Below are positions 51,709 to 61,620 of a stretch of 64,000 nt of DNA, one piece after another. The notes beneath the pieces are model-generated. The model made no database searches. It had not been told where the DNA came from and saw only the letters and a list, made by a program, of their open reading frames with translations. The DNA lies in the NCBI RefSeq assembly GCF_004352855.1, contig NZ_SJSC01000005.1, positions 124,001 to 188,000 of the forward strand, in the 5' to 3' direction. The position numbers were made by a program, and so were the translations under genes. The stretch's first letter is position 1, and every line of letters starts with the position of its first letter. Origin of the DNA: Marinomonas sp. KMM3893. Its GTDB lineage: Bacteria; Pseudomonadota; Gammaproteobacteria; Pseudomonadales; Marinomonadaceae.

Positions 51709-52725
51709 ATGGCTACTGTGAAAGATGTTGCGAAAGAAGCGAAGGTTTCTATTGCCACGGTATCGCGCGTCATCAACCATTCCCCCAAAGCCAGCAAGGC
51801 CGCCATTCAAGCCGTCACAGTGGCGATGAAAAAACTCGGCTATCGCCCTAACGCCGCAGCACGAGCGCTGGTCAGCCAATCCACACAAACGCTTGGCGTA
51901 TTGGTCGGTGATGTCTCCGACCCTTTTTTCGGCTCAATGGTTAAAGCCATCGACACCATTGCCACTGAACAGGGCAAACATCTATTGATTGGCAACGGTT
52001 ACCACTCAGCTAAAAAAGAACGTGAGACCATTGAGCTGCTGATTAGCCAAGGTTGCGAAGCCCTTGTTATTCATAGCAAAAGCCTGACCGCCGAAGAGTT
52101 AATCACCTTCGCCAACGAAGCCCCTGGACTGGTGTTAATCAATCGATTTATTCCTGAGATAGCGGAGCGCTGCATCGCTTTGGACAATCTAAAAGGCTCT
52201 TACCTTGCCACAGATTATCTCATCAAACACGGTCATCAGCAGATTGGCTATATTTGCTCCAACCATGACATTGAAGACACAGAACAGCGTAAGGCGGGTT
52301 ATTTACAAGCACTCAAAGACCATGGCTTAACCTGCACCGAAGATCACATTGAATATGGCGCTCCCGACGAAGCCGGTGGAGAATTGGCGATGACAAATTT
52401 GCTGACCAGAGGGCTACCACTGACAGCCATTGCCACCTACAACGATTACATGGCTGCGGGCGCTTTGTCAGCCCTCGAAGAAAACAATATAGAGGTCCCC
52501 AAAGCCATGTCTATTATCGGTTTTGATAACGGACTCATTGCCCGATACCTTCACCCCAAGCTGACCACGGTGCGCTACCCGATCCAAAGAATGGCAGAAC
52601 AGGCGGCGATTCTTTCTTTAAAGCTCGCCAATAAAGAAAAGCCCGTTACCAACAACATGATATTTGTCCCAACTTTAGTGAAGCGCTTGTCTGTGGTGTC
52701 AGCCCCGAGCGCTACGTCCGTTTAA
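51709..52725 (+). CDS. LacI/GalR family transcriptional regulator
   Basis: A 338-residue regulator. HTH 'TVKDVAKEAKVSIATVSRVINHSPKASKAAIQAVTVAMKKLGYRPN' (3-48), hinge 'AARALVSQSTQTLGVLVGDVSDPFF', and a sugar-binding domain with 'NNMIFVPTLVKR' at the end, in the GalR/GalS style. It may control the alpha-galactosidase/symporter transcript or the sulfatase genes. A TTACC-TAT-GGTAA dyad at 51646-51658, 50 bases before the ATG, is a possible autoregulatory site but weak. The gene is followed by a good terminator and faces the sulfatase gene. Confidence 0.92.
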   Translation: MATVKDVAKEAKVSIATVSRVINHSPKASKAAIQAVTVAMKKLGYRPNAAARALVSQSTQTLGVLVGDVSDPFFGSMVKAIDTIATEQGKHLLIGNGYHSAKKERETIELLISQGCEALVIHSKSLTAEELITFANEAPGLVLINRFIPEIAERCIALDNLKGSYLATDYLIKHGHQQIGYICSNHDIEDTEQRKAGYLQALKDHGLTCTEDHIEYGAPDEAGGELAMTNLLTRGLPLTAIATYNDYMAAGALSALEENNIEVPKAMSIIGFDNGLIARYLHPKLTTVRYPIQRMAEQAAILSLKLANKEKPVTNNMIFVPTLVKRLSVVSAPSATSV

Positions 52726-52727
52726 AA

Positions 52728-52757
52728 AAACGCCGTCTGTTAACCCAGACGGCGTTT
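52728..52757. terminator. Terminator between LacI gene and sulfatase gene
   Basis: AAACGCCGTCTG and CAGACGGCGTTT form a perfect 12-bp stem with a TTAACC loop. Flanking A and T bases fit both the plus-strand LacI gene and the minus-strand sulfatase gene. Confidence 0.85.
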
Positions 52758-52825
52758 GTGCATCACCAAATAACCACCCAAAACAAAGCGCCTACTCTTT
52801 TCTCAAAGAAACCTCGCTGTTGTTA

Positions 52826-54349
52826 TTAGAATTTCATTTTCTTGTCTTCTATCTTCACACCTTGCGTTGGCATACCTGTGTCATAGTCTCTCACGACTGG
52901 CGAATAACCGTCATTAGGACGTGGTCTGAATGACCCCATCCAACGAGGTTTCACCCCTCGACGCCACGACCTCATAGACCACTGGTAAGACCGAAAAGGA
53001 TCACGAATCGCATCCATGTAATCCATCAATTCATCGTGCAGCCGATCACGAATAATGGCGTACTCTGACTCATTGATCAGATTGTTTAGCTCATTTTTAT
53101 CCTGGTTACGGTCATACAGTTCATCACTGGTGAATAAGTTAATCACCAACTTAAACTCCGGCGTAATCCAGCAACGCACAGGGATAAATCCACCAAAGCT
53201 ATCGTGTTCAACTTCGTAACGATTGAACTCCACCATAACATTGCGCGCGGCGTCTTGTTCGATAACGCTCAGCAACTCCCCTCCTGGCAACATCTCGGGT
53301 TGTGCGATGCCTGCTAGATGCATCATGGTTGGCAAAATATCAATATGACTCACTGGTGTGTCTATTTGAGTACCCGCCCCTTGAAAGACACCATTTTGTT
53401 TTGGTAAGCGCACGATCAAGGGGATATTAGTGATGTCGTCATACATGGCGGCCCCCTTGCTGACCAATTTATGAGCGCCCATCATCTCGCCATGATCCGA
53501 TGTATAAATAACCCAAGTATTATCAATCTCAGCTTGATCCAAATGATCAATCACTCGACCAATCTGGTCATCGACAAAATCATTACAGGCAAAATACAAT
53601 GGATGATAATAGCGGCCTTGCTCATCAACCGGTGCCTTCATTGCCTCTGACCACAAGCTGTGATGCTCAGGTTTGTTACTCAAATCATCAAACGCCTTAG
53701 ACCCCAAATCGTAATGAAAGTCTTGATACTTTCGCAAATAATCCGGCGGGCAAGTAAAAGGGTGATGAGGCTCATCATAAGACAACACCATCAAAAACGG
53801 CTCAGTCTTGGTGGGCGACTTTTCCTCCAGATAACGAATTGCCCGATTGCTAATCCGGTGCGCCCAGGTAAATTCCTGATCAATGTGGTTATTCTCTAAA
53901 TCCTCCACGGAGTTTAAACCATTGCGCCACAGAGCAATTTGCTGATCCGTCAATTCAGCCAAGTAATTAGCACCGTCGTACCAATAGGCCTCATTCCATT
54001 CTGGTGGGCAAATACCGGTGCCATAATAATCGTGACCATCTAAGTGCCACTTCCCGATGTAGCAGGTGTCATAACCTGCGTCTTTAAAATAGCGCCCCAT
54101 AGTAGAAATGTTTTTCCCAGGAGCGATGTTATTTGACCATGGACCAGATTGGTTTGAGTAAATCCCGGTAAACAACCCCGCTCTCGCAGGAGTACACACA
54201 GGGGAACAAGTATAGGCAGAATTAAAGCGCACCCCTTGCTCCGCCAACGCATCAATATTATCCGTGTTAAGCGGCTTCCCGCTATAACACCCGACCATAT
54301 TTGTCGCCTGAGTGTCTGTCATGATCAAAATAATATTAGGTTTTTTCAT
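52826..54349 (-). CDS. yidJ: YidJ-like cytoplasmic sulfatase
   Basis: A 507-residue type I sulfatase. The formylglycine site is 'CTPARAG' with Cys52, 'YIGKWHLDGH' and 'YTSDHGEMMGAH' provide the metal and sulfate ligands. From memory the whole protein matches E. coli YidJ, including 'TDTQATNMVGCYSGKPLNT' and the C-terminal 'RPNDGYSPVVRDYDTG', so orthology is likely. There is no signal peptide, which places it in the cytoplasm. MKKP is the preferred start, as GGAC lies just upstream of the two possible ATGs. It follows the yidK-like symporter gene, 42 bases downstream of it on the same strand. Confidence 0.93.
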   Translation of the reverse strand: MKKPNIILIMTDTQATNMVGCYSGKPLNTDNIDALAEQGVRFNSAYTCSPVCTPARAGLFTGIYSNQSGPWSNNIAPGKNISTMGRYFKDAGYDTCYIGKWHLDGHDYYGTGICPPEWNEAYWYDGANYLAELTDQQIALWRNGLNSVEDLENNHIDQEFTWAHRISNRAIRYLEEKSPTKTEPFLMVLSYDEPHHPFTCPPDYLRKYQDFHYDLGSKAFDDLSNKPEHHSLWSEAMKAPVDEQGRYYHPLYFACNDFVDDQIGRVIDHLDQAEIDNTWVIYTSDHGEMMGAHKLVSKGAAMYDDITNIPLIVRLPKQNGVFQGAGTQIDTPVSHIDILPTMMHLAGIAQPEMLPGGELLSVIEQDAARNVMVEFNRYEVEHDSFGGFIPVRCWITPEFKLVINLFTSDELYDRNQDKNELNNLINESEYAIIRDRLHDELMDYMDAIRDPFRSYQWSMRSWRRGVKPRWMGSFRPRPNDGYSPVVRDYDTGMPTQGVKIEDKKMKF

Positions 54350-54391
54350 TATCATGTCCGAATAATTTCAATGAATAAAGAACCGTAAAAG

Positions 54392-56140
54392 CTACTTGCC
54401 TGAGGCAACGAATACGCGATAAAGCTTATAAAGGCCGTACATAATGCCCAACCCTATTGCCGTAGCGATCAGCACTGAAAGCAAAGAGCCTGTCGGCGAC
54501 GTTAAGCCAAGCGGAGAAAATACGGTGTAGAGCAAAACAAACGCCAGAACCAACAACCAACCCGCCAGCTTGCCGTGCTTCCATGCAGTGATGTCCACCA
54601 TCTTGCTGTCTTTTTGAACGTAAGGAGTGTCCATTGGCTTCAAATAACGAACAATCGTCATAATCAACAACATCAGCAGCAGATTTAAGCCAACCAAATT
54701 CAGCCAATGGAGCTTGATAAAACCTAGATCATCATGGAGTACAAAGTGTGCTACGTAGAAGAAGACCATACCAAAGACCAAGCCAATGTAACCGGCCATG
54801 GCTGGTGCGCGCTTAGATAACACCCCCATCAAAATCACTGCAAAAATGGGCACATTAATAACCGCCATAATGGTTCTCATTAGGGTGTATAAGCTATCGG
54901 ACGTCGCAATAAAGGGCGCAATGACAATACAAACAACAATGGTGGCAACACCAAACAAGCGACCAATGCGCACCGTTTCAATATCGGTTGCCGTAGGTTT
55001 AATTAACTGTTTGTAGATATCAAGACTAATGATGGTAGAAAGACTGTTTACCCCACTATTAAACGAGCTTAATACAGCACCAAAAAGAGCAGCACCAAAG
55101 AACCCGGTCAACCAAGTTGGTAATACTTCTCGCACCAAAATGGGATAAGACATGTCGCTATTTAATACACTGGTAGTCACCCCATCGACGACTTTAAAAG
55201 GAATCGTTAGCATGCCGCGTTGATACAAATGCCAGGCAATAATACCGGGTAAAACGAGCATCAAAATACCCACAATTTTCAACGCACCAGCGGCCAACAC
55301 CCCTTTTTGTCCTTCCGCTAGATTTTTGGCAGCAAACGCACGCTGCACAATGGCCTGATTAGTACACCAGTAGAATAAGTTGATGATGATCACGCCAGAG
55401 ATAAGTCCATGCCAAGGGATGTTGGCATGCTCTGTCAGACCTGCCGCCTGCATCCGTTGCGGCGCATCAGTTAACAAAATAGAAAAGCCATCCGTCAAAC
55501 TGCCAGACCCTAATTGAGAGAGTGCAATGGCCGGAACCAGCATGCCAGCGATCAATAGCCCGACCCCATTGATAGTGTCGGAGACGGCCACCGCTTTTAA
55601 ACCACCAAACACCGCATAAATCCCCCCGATCACACCAATGACAATCACCATGATCCAGGTGGTTAGCTCATCTGAAGTACCAAATAGCTGACTAATATTA
55701 AACAGCTTACCCAGCGTAATGGCCCCGGCATACAGCACGAAAGGCAAAAAACCGATCACGATGGCGTAAATGAAAATGGCAGAGGAAACAACACGCATGC
55801 GTTTGCCATAACGCAACTCTAAAAACTGCGGCACAGTAGTAATACCCGATCTGAGATAGCGAGGCAGAAAAACAAACGCAAGGACAATAAGAGTGAGTGC
55901 TGAGGTGGTTTCCCAAGCCATAACATTCGCCCCATTTGCAAAAGCGTTAGCATTTAACCCAGTCAACTGTTCCGCAGAGATATTTGTTAAAAATAAAGAC
56001 CCCGCAATGACATACCAAGGCAAACTTCGCCCCGCAAGGAAATAGCCATTTTCTGTACTTAAATTGTCCTTCCTGGTTTTTATATAGGAGATCACCGCCA
56101 CCAGCGCCGTGAAAAAGACAAAAGACATTAGAGTAAACAT
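54392..56140 (-). CDS. yidK: YidK-like SSS family sodium:solute symporter
   Basis: A 582-residue symporter with about 14 membrane helices. It carries 'ENGYFLAGRSLPWYVIAGSLFLTNISAEQLTGLNANAF', 'PRYLRSGITTVPQFLELRYG', 'YAVFGGLKAVAVSDTINGVGL' and 'GAALFGAVLSSFNSGVNSLSTIISL', as in E. coli YidK. The start chosen is MFTLMSF; a GTG four codons earlier is possible. It is the first gene of a transcript with the yidJ-like sulfatase and is divergent from the AraC-type regulator, an order also found at the E. coli yidJKL locus. It should import the sulfated sugar. Confidence 0.92.
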   Translation of the reverse strand: MFTLMSFVFFTALVAVISYIKTRKDNLSTENGYFLAGRSLPWYVIAGSLFLTNISAEQLTGLNANAFANGANVMAWETTSALTLIVLAFVFLPRYLRSGITTVPQFLELRYGKRMRVVSSAIFIYAIVIGFLPFVLYAGAITLGKLFNISQLFGTSDELTTWIMVIVIGVIGGIYAVFGGLKAVAVSDTINGVGLLIAGMLVPAIALSQLGSGSLTDGFSILLTDAPQRMQAAGLTEHANIPWHGLISGVIIINLFYWCTNQAIVQRAFAAKNLAEGQKGVLAAGALKIVGILMLVLPGIIAWHLYQRGMLTIPFKVVDGVTTSVLNSDMSYPILVREVLPTWLTGFFGAALFGAVLSSFNSGVNSLSTIISLDIYKQLIKPTATDIETVRIGRLFGVATIVVCIVIAPFIATSDSLYTLMRTIMAVINVPIFAVILMGVLSKRAPAMAGYIGLVFGMVFFYVAHFVLHDDLGFIKLHWLNLVGLNLLLMLLIMTIVRYLKPMDTPYVQKDSKMVDITAWKHGKLAGWLLVLAFVLLYTVFSPLGLTSPTGSLLSVLIATAIGLGIMYGLYKLYRVFVASGK

Positions 56141-56291
56141 CCTGACACCCACCTTCTTATTATTGGATTTATATGGAGCTGCACAAACACAATGATTTCT
56201 TATCTATGCTGAATGCGTTTTCAAATAATATTTCGTTAAAATTTATTACTGATAACTGCTACTATTTATTTTTGCTCGAGTCACAAGGTAA

Positions 56292-57164
56292 ATGAATGGA
56301 ATGACTGAACATTTGCATGTAAAAAACGAAACAACATTTAACACCCCGATTGTTATCGATAATAGCGCTGTGTCTAGCGGCATCACGCTGTTGGCTTTAT
56401 GGAATACGCTGGCCGATCGAGACTACCATGTGGAATGGCCAAAAGACCGCCTTCGTCCTTTAATCGATGGCAGCGTTATCGCTCTCTATACTAAACAAGG
56501 CCATGGCGAGCTGACACTTACCTCCGGCAAGGTCATACAGCTTGAGGGCAGTACGGTTATCTTTCTCCACCCGACGAGTATCCATAGCTACCAGTGCAAA
56601 GGCTTATTATGGGAGGTTTTCCTTATGGAATTCATCCCAAATGGCGCAATCAATCTCATCTATGAGCAACTTATTACACTCACTAATAATGAGTTTTTTC
56701 ATCAAGAAATGATGGAGATAGTGACACTTTTTCAAAAAAACGACTCAGACTATCGGCACCTAGCCACCGCCAGCTTAACCAAAACCATTTACCATTGGTT
56801 AACTCTAAGCAAGGTGAAAAAACTTGACCACAACCTTGCCAGAGTGCAAAACGTAATCACTCAAATTCATCTCAACATGACGAAAAAGTGGACCGTCAAA
56901 GAAATGGCCGAAATCGCCGAATGTACAGAACAAAGTCTTAGAAAGATGTTTTTAAAATACACTAAGCAAACCCCGAAAGAGTATTATTTAAACACTCGAC
57001 TTATTGCATCAAAATCCCTTTTAAAACATAAAAATTACAGCGTAAGCCAAGCGGCCTTGGAGCTTAATTTTTATGATGCATTCCATTTCAGTAAAGCCTT
57101 TAAAAGAAAGTTTGGCACACCCCCTTCAAATATAAAATCAGCCACACCCACAACCATCAAGTAA
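56292..57164 (+). CDS. yidL: AraC family regulator, YidL-like
   Basis: A 290-residue AraC/XylS regulator. An N-terminal sensor (about 1-170; 'SSGITLLALWNTLADRDYHVEWPKDRLRPLIDGSVI') is followed by the two-helix-turn-helix DNA-binding domain (about 190-285; 'WTVKEMAEIAECTEQSLRKMFLKYTKQTPKEYYLNTRL' and 'SVSQAALELNFYDAFHFSKAFKRKFGTPPS'). It is divergent from the yidK-yidJ-like operon, matching the E. coli layout, so it probably activates that operon and possibly the sulfatase gene 217 bases downstream. The region beyond it to 57381 is AT-rich with no other gene. Confidence 0.9.
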   Translation: MNGMTEHLHVKNETTFNTPIVIDNSAVSSGITLLALWNTLADRDYHVEWPKDRLRPLIDGSVIALYTKQGHGELTLTSGKVIQLEGSTVIFLHPTSIHSYQCKGLLWEVFLMEFIPNGAINLIYEQLITLTNNEFFHQEMMEIVTLFQKNDSDYRHLATASLTKTIYHWLTLSKVKKLDHNLARVQNVITQIHLNMTKKWTVKEMAEIAECTEQSLRKMFLKYTKQTPKEYYLNTRLIASKSLLKHKNYSVSQAALELNFYDAFHFSKAFKRKFGTPPSNIKSATPTTIK

Positions 57165-57381
57165 AAAATAAATAATAAAATAAACAATTCATCATATTTA
57201 TTTAAAAAAACAAGATCGTATCTTTCCAGCCATAACTTTTAGATCTACCTAAAGGCGCTATATATTATATCAAATAAAAAATCAACGAAAATATAAAAAC
57301 TTTCTATACAATTTTAAATACCTACTGCATAATCCGATTTTTCCAGCCTTTATAATTAAAATAACCCTTGTAGGAAAAACC

Positions 57382-58827
57382 ATGCAGACAAAACCCAATA
57401 TTTTAGTTTTTATGACAGATCAACAACGGGGGGATTCTGTTTCCGACACTAGAATATTAATGCCGAATACTCGAAAATTGATGGCTGAAGGGTTAGCTTT
57501 TACAGAAAGCTATTGCCCCGCTCCGCACTGCTGTCCGTCACGAGCGACCTTCTTCACTGGCCAATACCCAACGCAGCACGGCGTTTGGAATAACGTCTGT
57601 GTACAAAACACCCTCTCCAGACGACTTAATCCTGAAACAGAACTCTTTAGCCATCACCTTAAAGAGCAAGGATACCAATCGTTTTTTGCTGGAAAATGGC
57701 ATGTTTGCTACGACACAGGCCCAGAAGATCATGGCTTTGAAGAGCTTTATGTAACTTGCAACAAAGAGTCTAAAAACGACCCGAGCAACAAAGCCATGTC
57801 GCCGGATTGGGAAATGTATAAGCGCATATCGAGCGCGGCCCACAAACGCAAAAACGGTGAGATCCTAAGGCCTGGCTACCCAGATTACGTGCATTATGGC
57901 GTCACAGAGAACCCATTTAATGACGAAGATGTTGTTAATTCTGCCCTAGACAAACTGAAAACACTGCGCCAAGCCGATGATCCTTGGATGATGTATATTG
58001 GCACACTAGGACCACATGACCCCTATTTTGTCCCACAAGCCTTCTTAGATTTATATCAGGACGTAGAGGTCGAGCTCACCGATATTCATCATGATTCAAT
58101 GGATAAAAAGCCCGCCTACAATAGAAAGGTACGCCGTTTATTTGACCAGTTGTCTATCGAAGAAAAGAAACAAGCCATTAAGCATTATTGGGCATTCTGC
58201 ACCTACGAAGATCACTTGATTGGGCGGGTTATCGACGAGCTGAAACAGCATGACAAGTTCGACAATACGCTCATTCTCTTAACCAGTGATCACGGTGATT
58301 ATAACGGCGAGCATGGCTTATGGTGCAAAGGGCTACCAGCCTATAAAGGCGCTTACCATATTCCCACTATCGTGCACTGGCCTGTCGGTATCAAGCAACC
58401 GGGAAGAACCCTATCTGACCTTATCTCTTTGGCGGATATCGCCCCCACGTTTCTCGACATTCTTAATTGCACAATGTCGCAACCTATCGTTGGAAAAAGT
58501 CTCCTACCTTATTTTAATAATGAAAATATTCCACCGACACATTCTTATTTGCACACCCAAACGAACGGCAATGAAATATATGGCATTCAACGCACTGTCT
58601 TTAACAAAGAATGGAAACTCGTTTTTAACACCTTTGATAACGACGAGCTTTACGACTTAACAAAAGACCCAGATGAATTGATAAACCTTATCGATGACCC
58701 TGCTTCTATCCCAATCATTAAAACACTTTACCAAGAATTATGGCGGTTCGCCGAGGAAACAAACGACTCTATTATCAATCCATACATTTTGGTTGGATTG
58801 GCAAAATTTGGCCCTGGAATACTATAA
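57382..58827 (+). CDS. Type I sulfatase, second copy
   Basis: A 481-residue sulfatase with the formylglycine site 'CCPSRATFFTGQYP': Cys50 is the residue converted, in C-x-P-S-R form. 'FAGKWHVCYDTGPEDHGF' and 'TSDHGDYNGEHGL' provide further ligands. No signal peptide, so cytoplasmic. It is not a close YidJ relative; the overall length and 'PHDPYF' suggest a separate sulfatase subfamily, and a different sulfate position or sugar is likely. It precedes an SSS symporter gene by 18 bases, forming a two-gene operon. AGGAAAAACC precedes the ATG. Confidence 0.93.
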   Translation: MQTKPNILVFMTDQQRGDSVSDTRILMPNTRKLMAEGLAFTESYCPAPHCCPSRATFFTGQYPTQHGVWNNVCVQNTLSRRLNPETELFSHHLKEQGYQSFFAGKWHVCYDTGPEDHGFEELYVTCNKESKNDPSNKAMSPDWEMYKRISSAAHKRKNGEILRPGYPDYVHYGVTENPFNDEDVVNSALDKLKTLRQADDPWMMYIGTLGPHDPYFVPQAFLDLYQDVEVELTDIHHDSMDKKPAYNRKVRRLFDQLSIEEKKQAIKHYWAFCTYEDHLIGRVIDELKQHDKFDNTLILLTSDHGDYNGEHGLWCKGLPAYKGAYHIPTIVHWPVGIKQPGRTLSDLISLADIAPTFLDILNCTMSQPIVGKSLLPYFNNENIPPTHSYLHTQTNGNEIYGIQRTVFNKEWKLVFNTFDNDELYDLTKDPDELINLIDDPASIPIIKTLYQELWRFAEETNDSIINPYILVGLAKFGPGIL

Positions 58828-58845
58828 AAATAAAGAGGTTTTATT

Positions 58846-60588
58846 ATGAACACTTGGACATTAGTGAGCTTTATTGGCTTCACACTACTGGTTGCCATTA
58901 TTTCTTATATCGCCACCAAAAAAGAAGACCTAAACAGCAGCGATGGCTACTTTTTGGGAGGACGAAGCCTTACTGGTATCTCTATTGGCTTTTCTATTTT
59001 GCTGACGAACTGGTCTGCGGAGCAACTGATCGGCCTTAATGGGCAAGGTTACAGCGTAGGGCTGTCTAACATGGGCTGGGCGGTAACTTCCGCCCTAGGT
59101 TTTGTGTTGCTGGCTTGTGTCTTCTTGCCTTTCTTTCTAAAAAAAGGCATCACCACCATTCCCGATTACATTGAAGAGAGGTTTGGCTCAGTGGCGCGCA
59201 ACTTTATCGCTTGGGTCATCCTCATCAACATGGCCGCGGTGGCGTTGCCTACGGTACTTTACGCAGGGGCATTAGGACTTAGTCGTATTTTTAATGTGGC
59301 TTCTTTATTTCATATCTCTGAAGACGCCGCGCTCATAGCGTCGATTGTCTTTATTACCGTCATCGGTGGTATTTACGCTATTTTTGGCGGCCTCAAAGCG
59401 GTGGTTATTTCCGATACAGTTAATGGCATTGGCTTCTTTATTGGCAGCATCCTTATCCTCTTTTTAGGGCTACAAGCGCTCGGGAATGGTGACAGTTTTC
59501 TTGGGGTAAAAGAACTCATCACCAAAGACCCTCAAATGCTGAATGCCGTAAGTTCGCCTAAAGTGAATGTTCCCTTTGCTGCTATTTTCACCGGCATGTT
59601 GCTGATTAATATATTTTTCTCCTGTACCAACCAAGTCATCATTCAACGCGCTTTTGGCGCCAAAAGCGTGGCTGAAGGACAAAAAGGCGTGCTATTTGCT
59701 GGGATCATCAAGATCGTTAGTATTTTAATATTAATTGTTCCAGGTATTATCGCATTTCATTTATATGGCAGCGAAGGCATAAAAGCCGACGAAGCCTATC
59801 CTCTGCTGGTAAACCGATTACTGCCGGCGTCACTGGTTGGTTTCTTTGGTGCGATTTTATTTGGTGCCATTATTTCCACATTTAATTCAACCATCAACTC
59901 ATGCTCAACTATCTTTGCGGTCAACATTTATAAACCACTAAAAGGTGGCAATATTTCCAGCATTGAAGATATTAAAGCGGGCAAGATATTTGGTACTGGT
60001 CTGGCGATTTTTGCAGCTATCTGTGCACCCTATATTAAAAGCGCCCCTCAAGGCCTGTACATGTTTATGCAGGAATTTAATGCCTTGTTCACCGTGCCTA
60101 TTTTGTTGATGGTCGTGATTGGCATGTTTTGGAAGAAAGCCTCAGCGAAATCGACGATCCCCGGCATGGTGACCTACATGGTGCTGTATTTATTCTTCAA
60201 ATTTGGCTACACCGGCTGGGATTTAAACTTTTTGCACAAAACCGCCATCTACTTTGTTGCAGGCTTAACCGTGTCAGTGATCCTAACGCACCTCTACCCT
60301 GCTGCTAACGAAGAGAAAAAAGAAAAACAGGTCCCCGTTAATATTGAAAACTGGAAGCACCTACGGTTGGGCAGCATTATTACCATTGTTCTTATGGTTA
60401 TGACCTACGCCATCGCTTCACCGATTGGTATTGTGGCCCCTTGGGAAGAGATTCCTGCCAATCTGGCTAAAATCCTGATTGCTGGCATAGTGATTACCTT
60501 TGCTTTAAACATCATAGTTAAAAAAATCAGTAAGGCGCTTAACAACAAAACAGAGACTCACGCACTCAGTGAAGCAAAGCGTTCTTAA
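58846..60588 (+). CDS. SSS family symporter paired with second sulfatase
   Basis: A 580-residue symporter with about 14 membrane helices. The blocks 'SDGYFLGGRSLTGISIGFSILLTNWSAEQLIGLNGQGY', 'KKGITTIPDYIEERFG', 'YAIFGGLKAVVISDTVNGIGF' and 'GAIISTFNSTINSCSTIFAV' place it with YidK and vSGLT. It follows the second sulfatase by 18 bases and probably imports its substrate. AAAGAGG precedes the ATG. A terminator follows. The three symporters in the region are clear paralogues, most conserved in helices near the Na+ site. Confidence 0.93.
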   Translation: MNTWTLVSFIGFTLLVAIISYIATKKEDLNSSDGYFLGGRSLTGISIGFSILLTNWSAEQLIGLNGQGYSVGLSNMGWAVTSALGFVLLACVFLPFFLKKGITTIPDYIEERFGSVARNFIAWVILINMAAVALPTVLYAGALGLSRIFNVASLFHISEDAALIASIVFITVIGGIYAIFGGLKAVVISDTVNGIGFFIGSILILFLGLQALGNGDSFLGVKELITKDPQMLNAVSSPKVNVPFAAIFTGMLLINIFFSCTNQVIIQRAFGAKSVAEGQKGVLFAGIIKIVSILILIVPGIIAFHLYGSEGIKADEAYPLLVNRLLPASLVGFFGAILFGAIISTFNSTINSCSTIFAVNIYKPLKGGNISSIEDIKAGKIFGTGLAIFAAICAPYIKSAPQGLYMFMQEFNALFTVPILLMVVIGMFWKKASAKSTIPGMVTYMVLYLFFKFGYTGWDLNFLHKTAIYFVAGLTVSVILTHLYPAANEEKKEKQVPVNIENWKHLRLGSIITIVLMVMTYAIASPIGIVAPWEEIPANLAKILIAGIVITFALNIIVKKISKALNNKTETHALSEAKRS

Positions 60589-60618
60589 GCCACAAGCCGC
60601 GCTATTTTAGCCACCGTT

Positions 60619-60654
60619 AAACAATGCCGATCACCGCTGTGCTCGGCATTGTTT
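60619..60654 (+). terminator. Terminator after the second sulfatase operon
   Basis: AAACAATGCCGA and TCGGCATTGTTT form a perfect 12-bp stem with a 12-base loop, A-rich before and T-rich within the right arm. Confidence 0.82.
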
Positions 60655-60720
60655 CATGTCACAATACGCTATGGCTTTTTTCTCCATCCTAGCGCTTCTA
60701 ACAATAAAAAAGGCAATGCG

Positions 60721-61620
60721 ATGAACAAGATGCTAATACACTTCACTAAAGCGGCTGACCTTATGTCCATCAGCCAAGCAAGCATTAAACTCGGCATAAG
60801 CCAGCCGGCGCTGAGCAAAAGCATTCGCGCGCTGGAAAAAAAGCTCGACGTCACCTTAATTGAGCGGCACCCAAGAGGAATTCGATTAACCCCAGAAGGG
60901 GAAATCGTCTACATGCGAGCGCAGAAAATAGAATTCGAAATGCAGGCCATCGAACGCGATATTCACACCCTACAACACAATCAACAAACGCTTAATATTG
61001 GTGCAGGCCCTGCTTGGCAAAAGCCAATCACCTCAATCTTGCCTGAGTTTCTGCGGCGCTTTCCGAACGTGAATGTTTGCATTCAAGCGGCGCCTATTAG
61101 CCAGCTAATTACCCCATTAATTGAAGACAATCTTGATTTGGCCTTCGGTGGTGAAAATGGGCAGGAGCTCCTAAAAAACAATGGCCTAGCCTTCACCCCC
61201 ATGATGGACAGCCACTTGCGAGTCATTGCCAGAAAAGAACACCCGCTCAACATCAACAGGGTTCATCAAATTAGTGCCTTATCCCACTTTCCCTGGATCG
61301 CATTTCAAGCGTCTTCTGAAATATTGAACCACGTAAACAACTTGTTAGAGCGAGAAGGCGGCACTCGGGTTCGGTATATTCTTGAGACAGAATTTTTGGA
61401 AATGGCATTGGAAATGGTCAAAAACACAGACGCTTTATTGTGTATATCTGATCAGCTATTTAAGCAAATGGACACCGACGGACTCGTGTCTCTTAACTTA
61501 TCAGAACCCATTTGGCACTTTCATTTGGGCGCATGGGCCAAGCCTAAAGAAACCAGAAGCCTGCTGGTAAATGAGTTTTTAAACTTATTAAACAATAACT
61601 TGAACGCTTTTCAAGAATAA
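60721..61620 (+). CDS. LysR family transcriptional regulator
   Basis: A 299-residue LysR regulator. HTH 'DLMSISQASIKLGISQPALSKSIRALEKKLDVTLIERHPRGIRLTPEGE' (about 13-60) is followed by a substrate-binding domain ('QTLNIGAGPAWQKPITSILPEFLRRFPNVNVCIQAAP'). The start chosen is MNKMLIHF, after AAGG; a further 24 open codons upstream overlap a terminator and are unlikely. It abuts the convergent YidG-like gene with no gap. It is a third type of regulator in the carbohydrate region, with an unknown target. Confidence 0.9.
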   Translation: MNKMLIHFTKAADLMSISQASIKLGISQPALSKSIRALEKKLDVTLIERHPRGIRLTPEGEIVYMRAQKIEFEMQAIERDIHTLQHNQQTLNIGAGPAWQKPITSILPEFLRRFPNVNVCIQAAPISQLITPLIEDNLDLAFGGENGQELLKNNGLAFTPMMDSHLRVIARKEHPLNINRVHQISALSHFPWIAFQASSEILNHVNNLLEREGGTRVRYILETEFLEMALEMVKNTDALLCISDQLFKQMDTDGLVSLNLSEPIWHFHLGAWAKPKETRSLLVNEFLNLLNNNLNAFQE

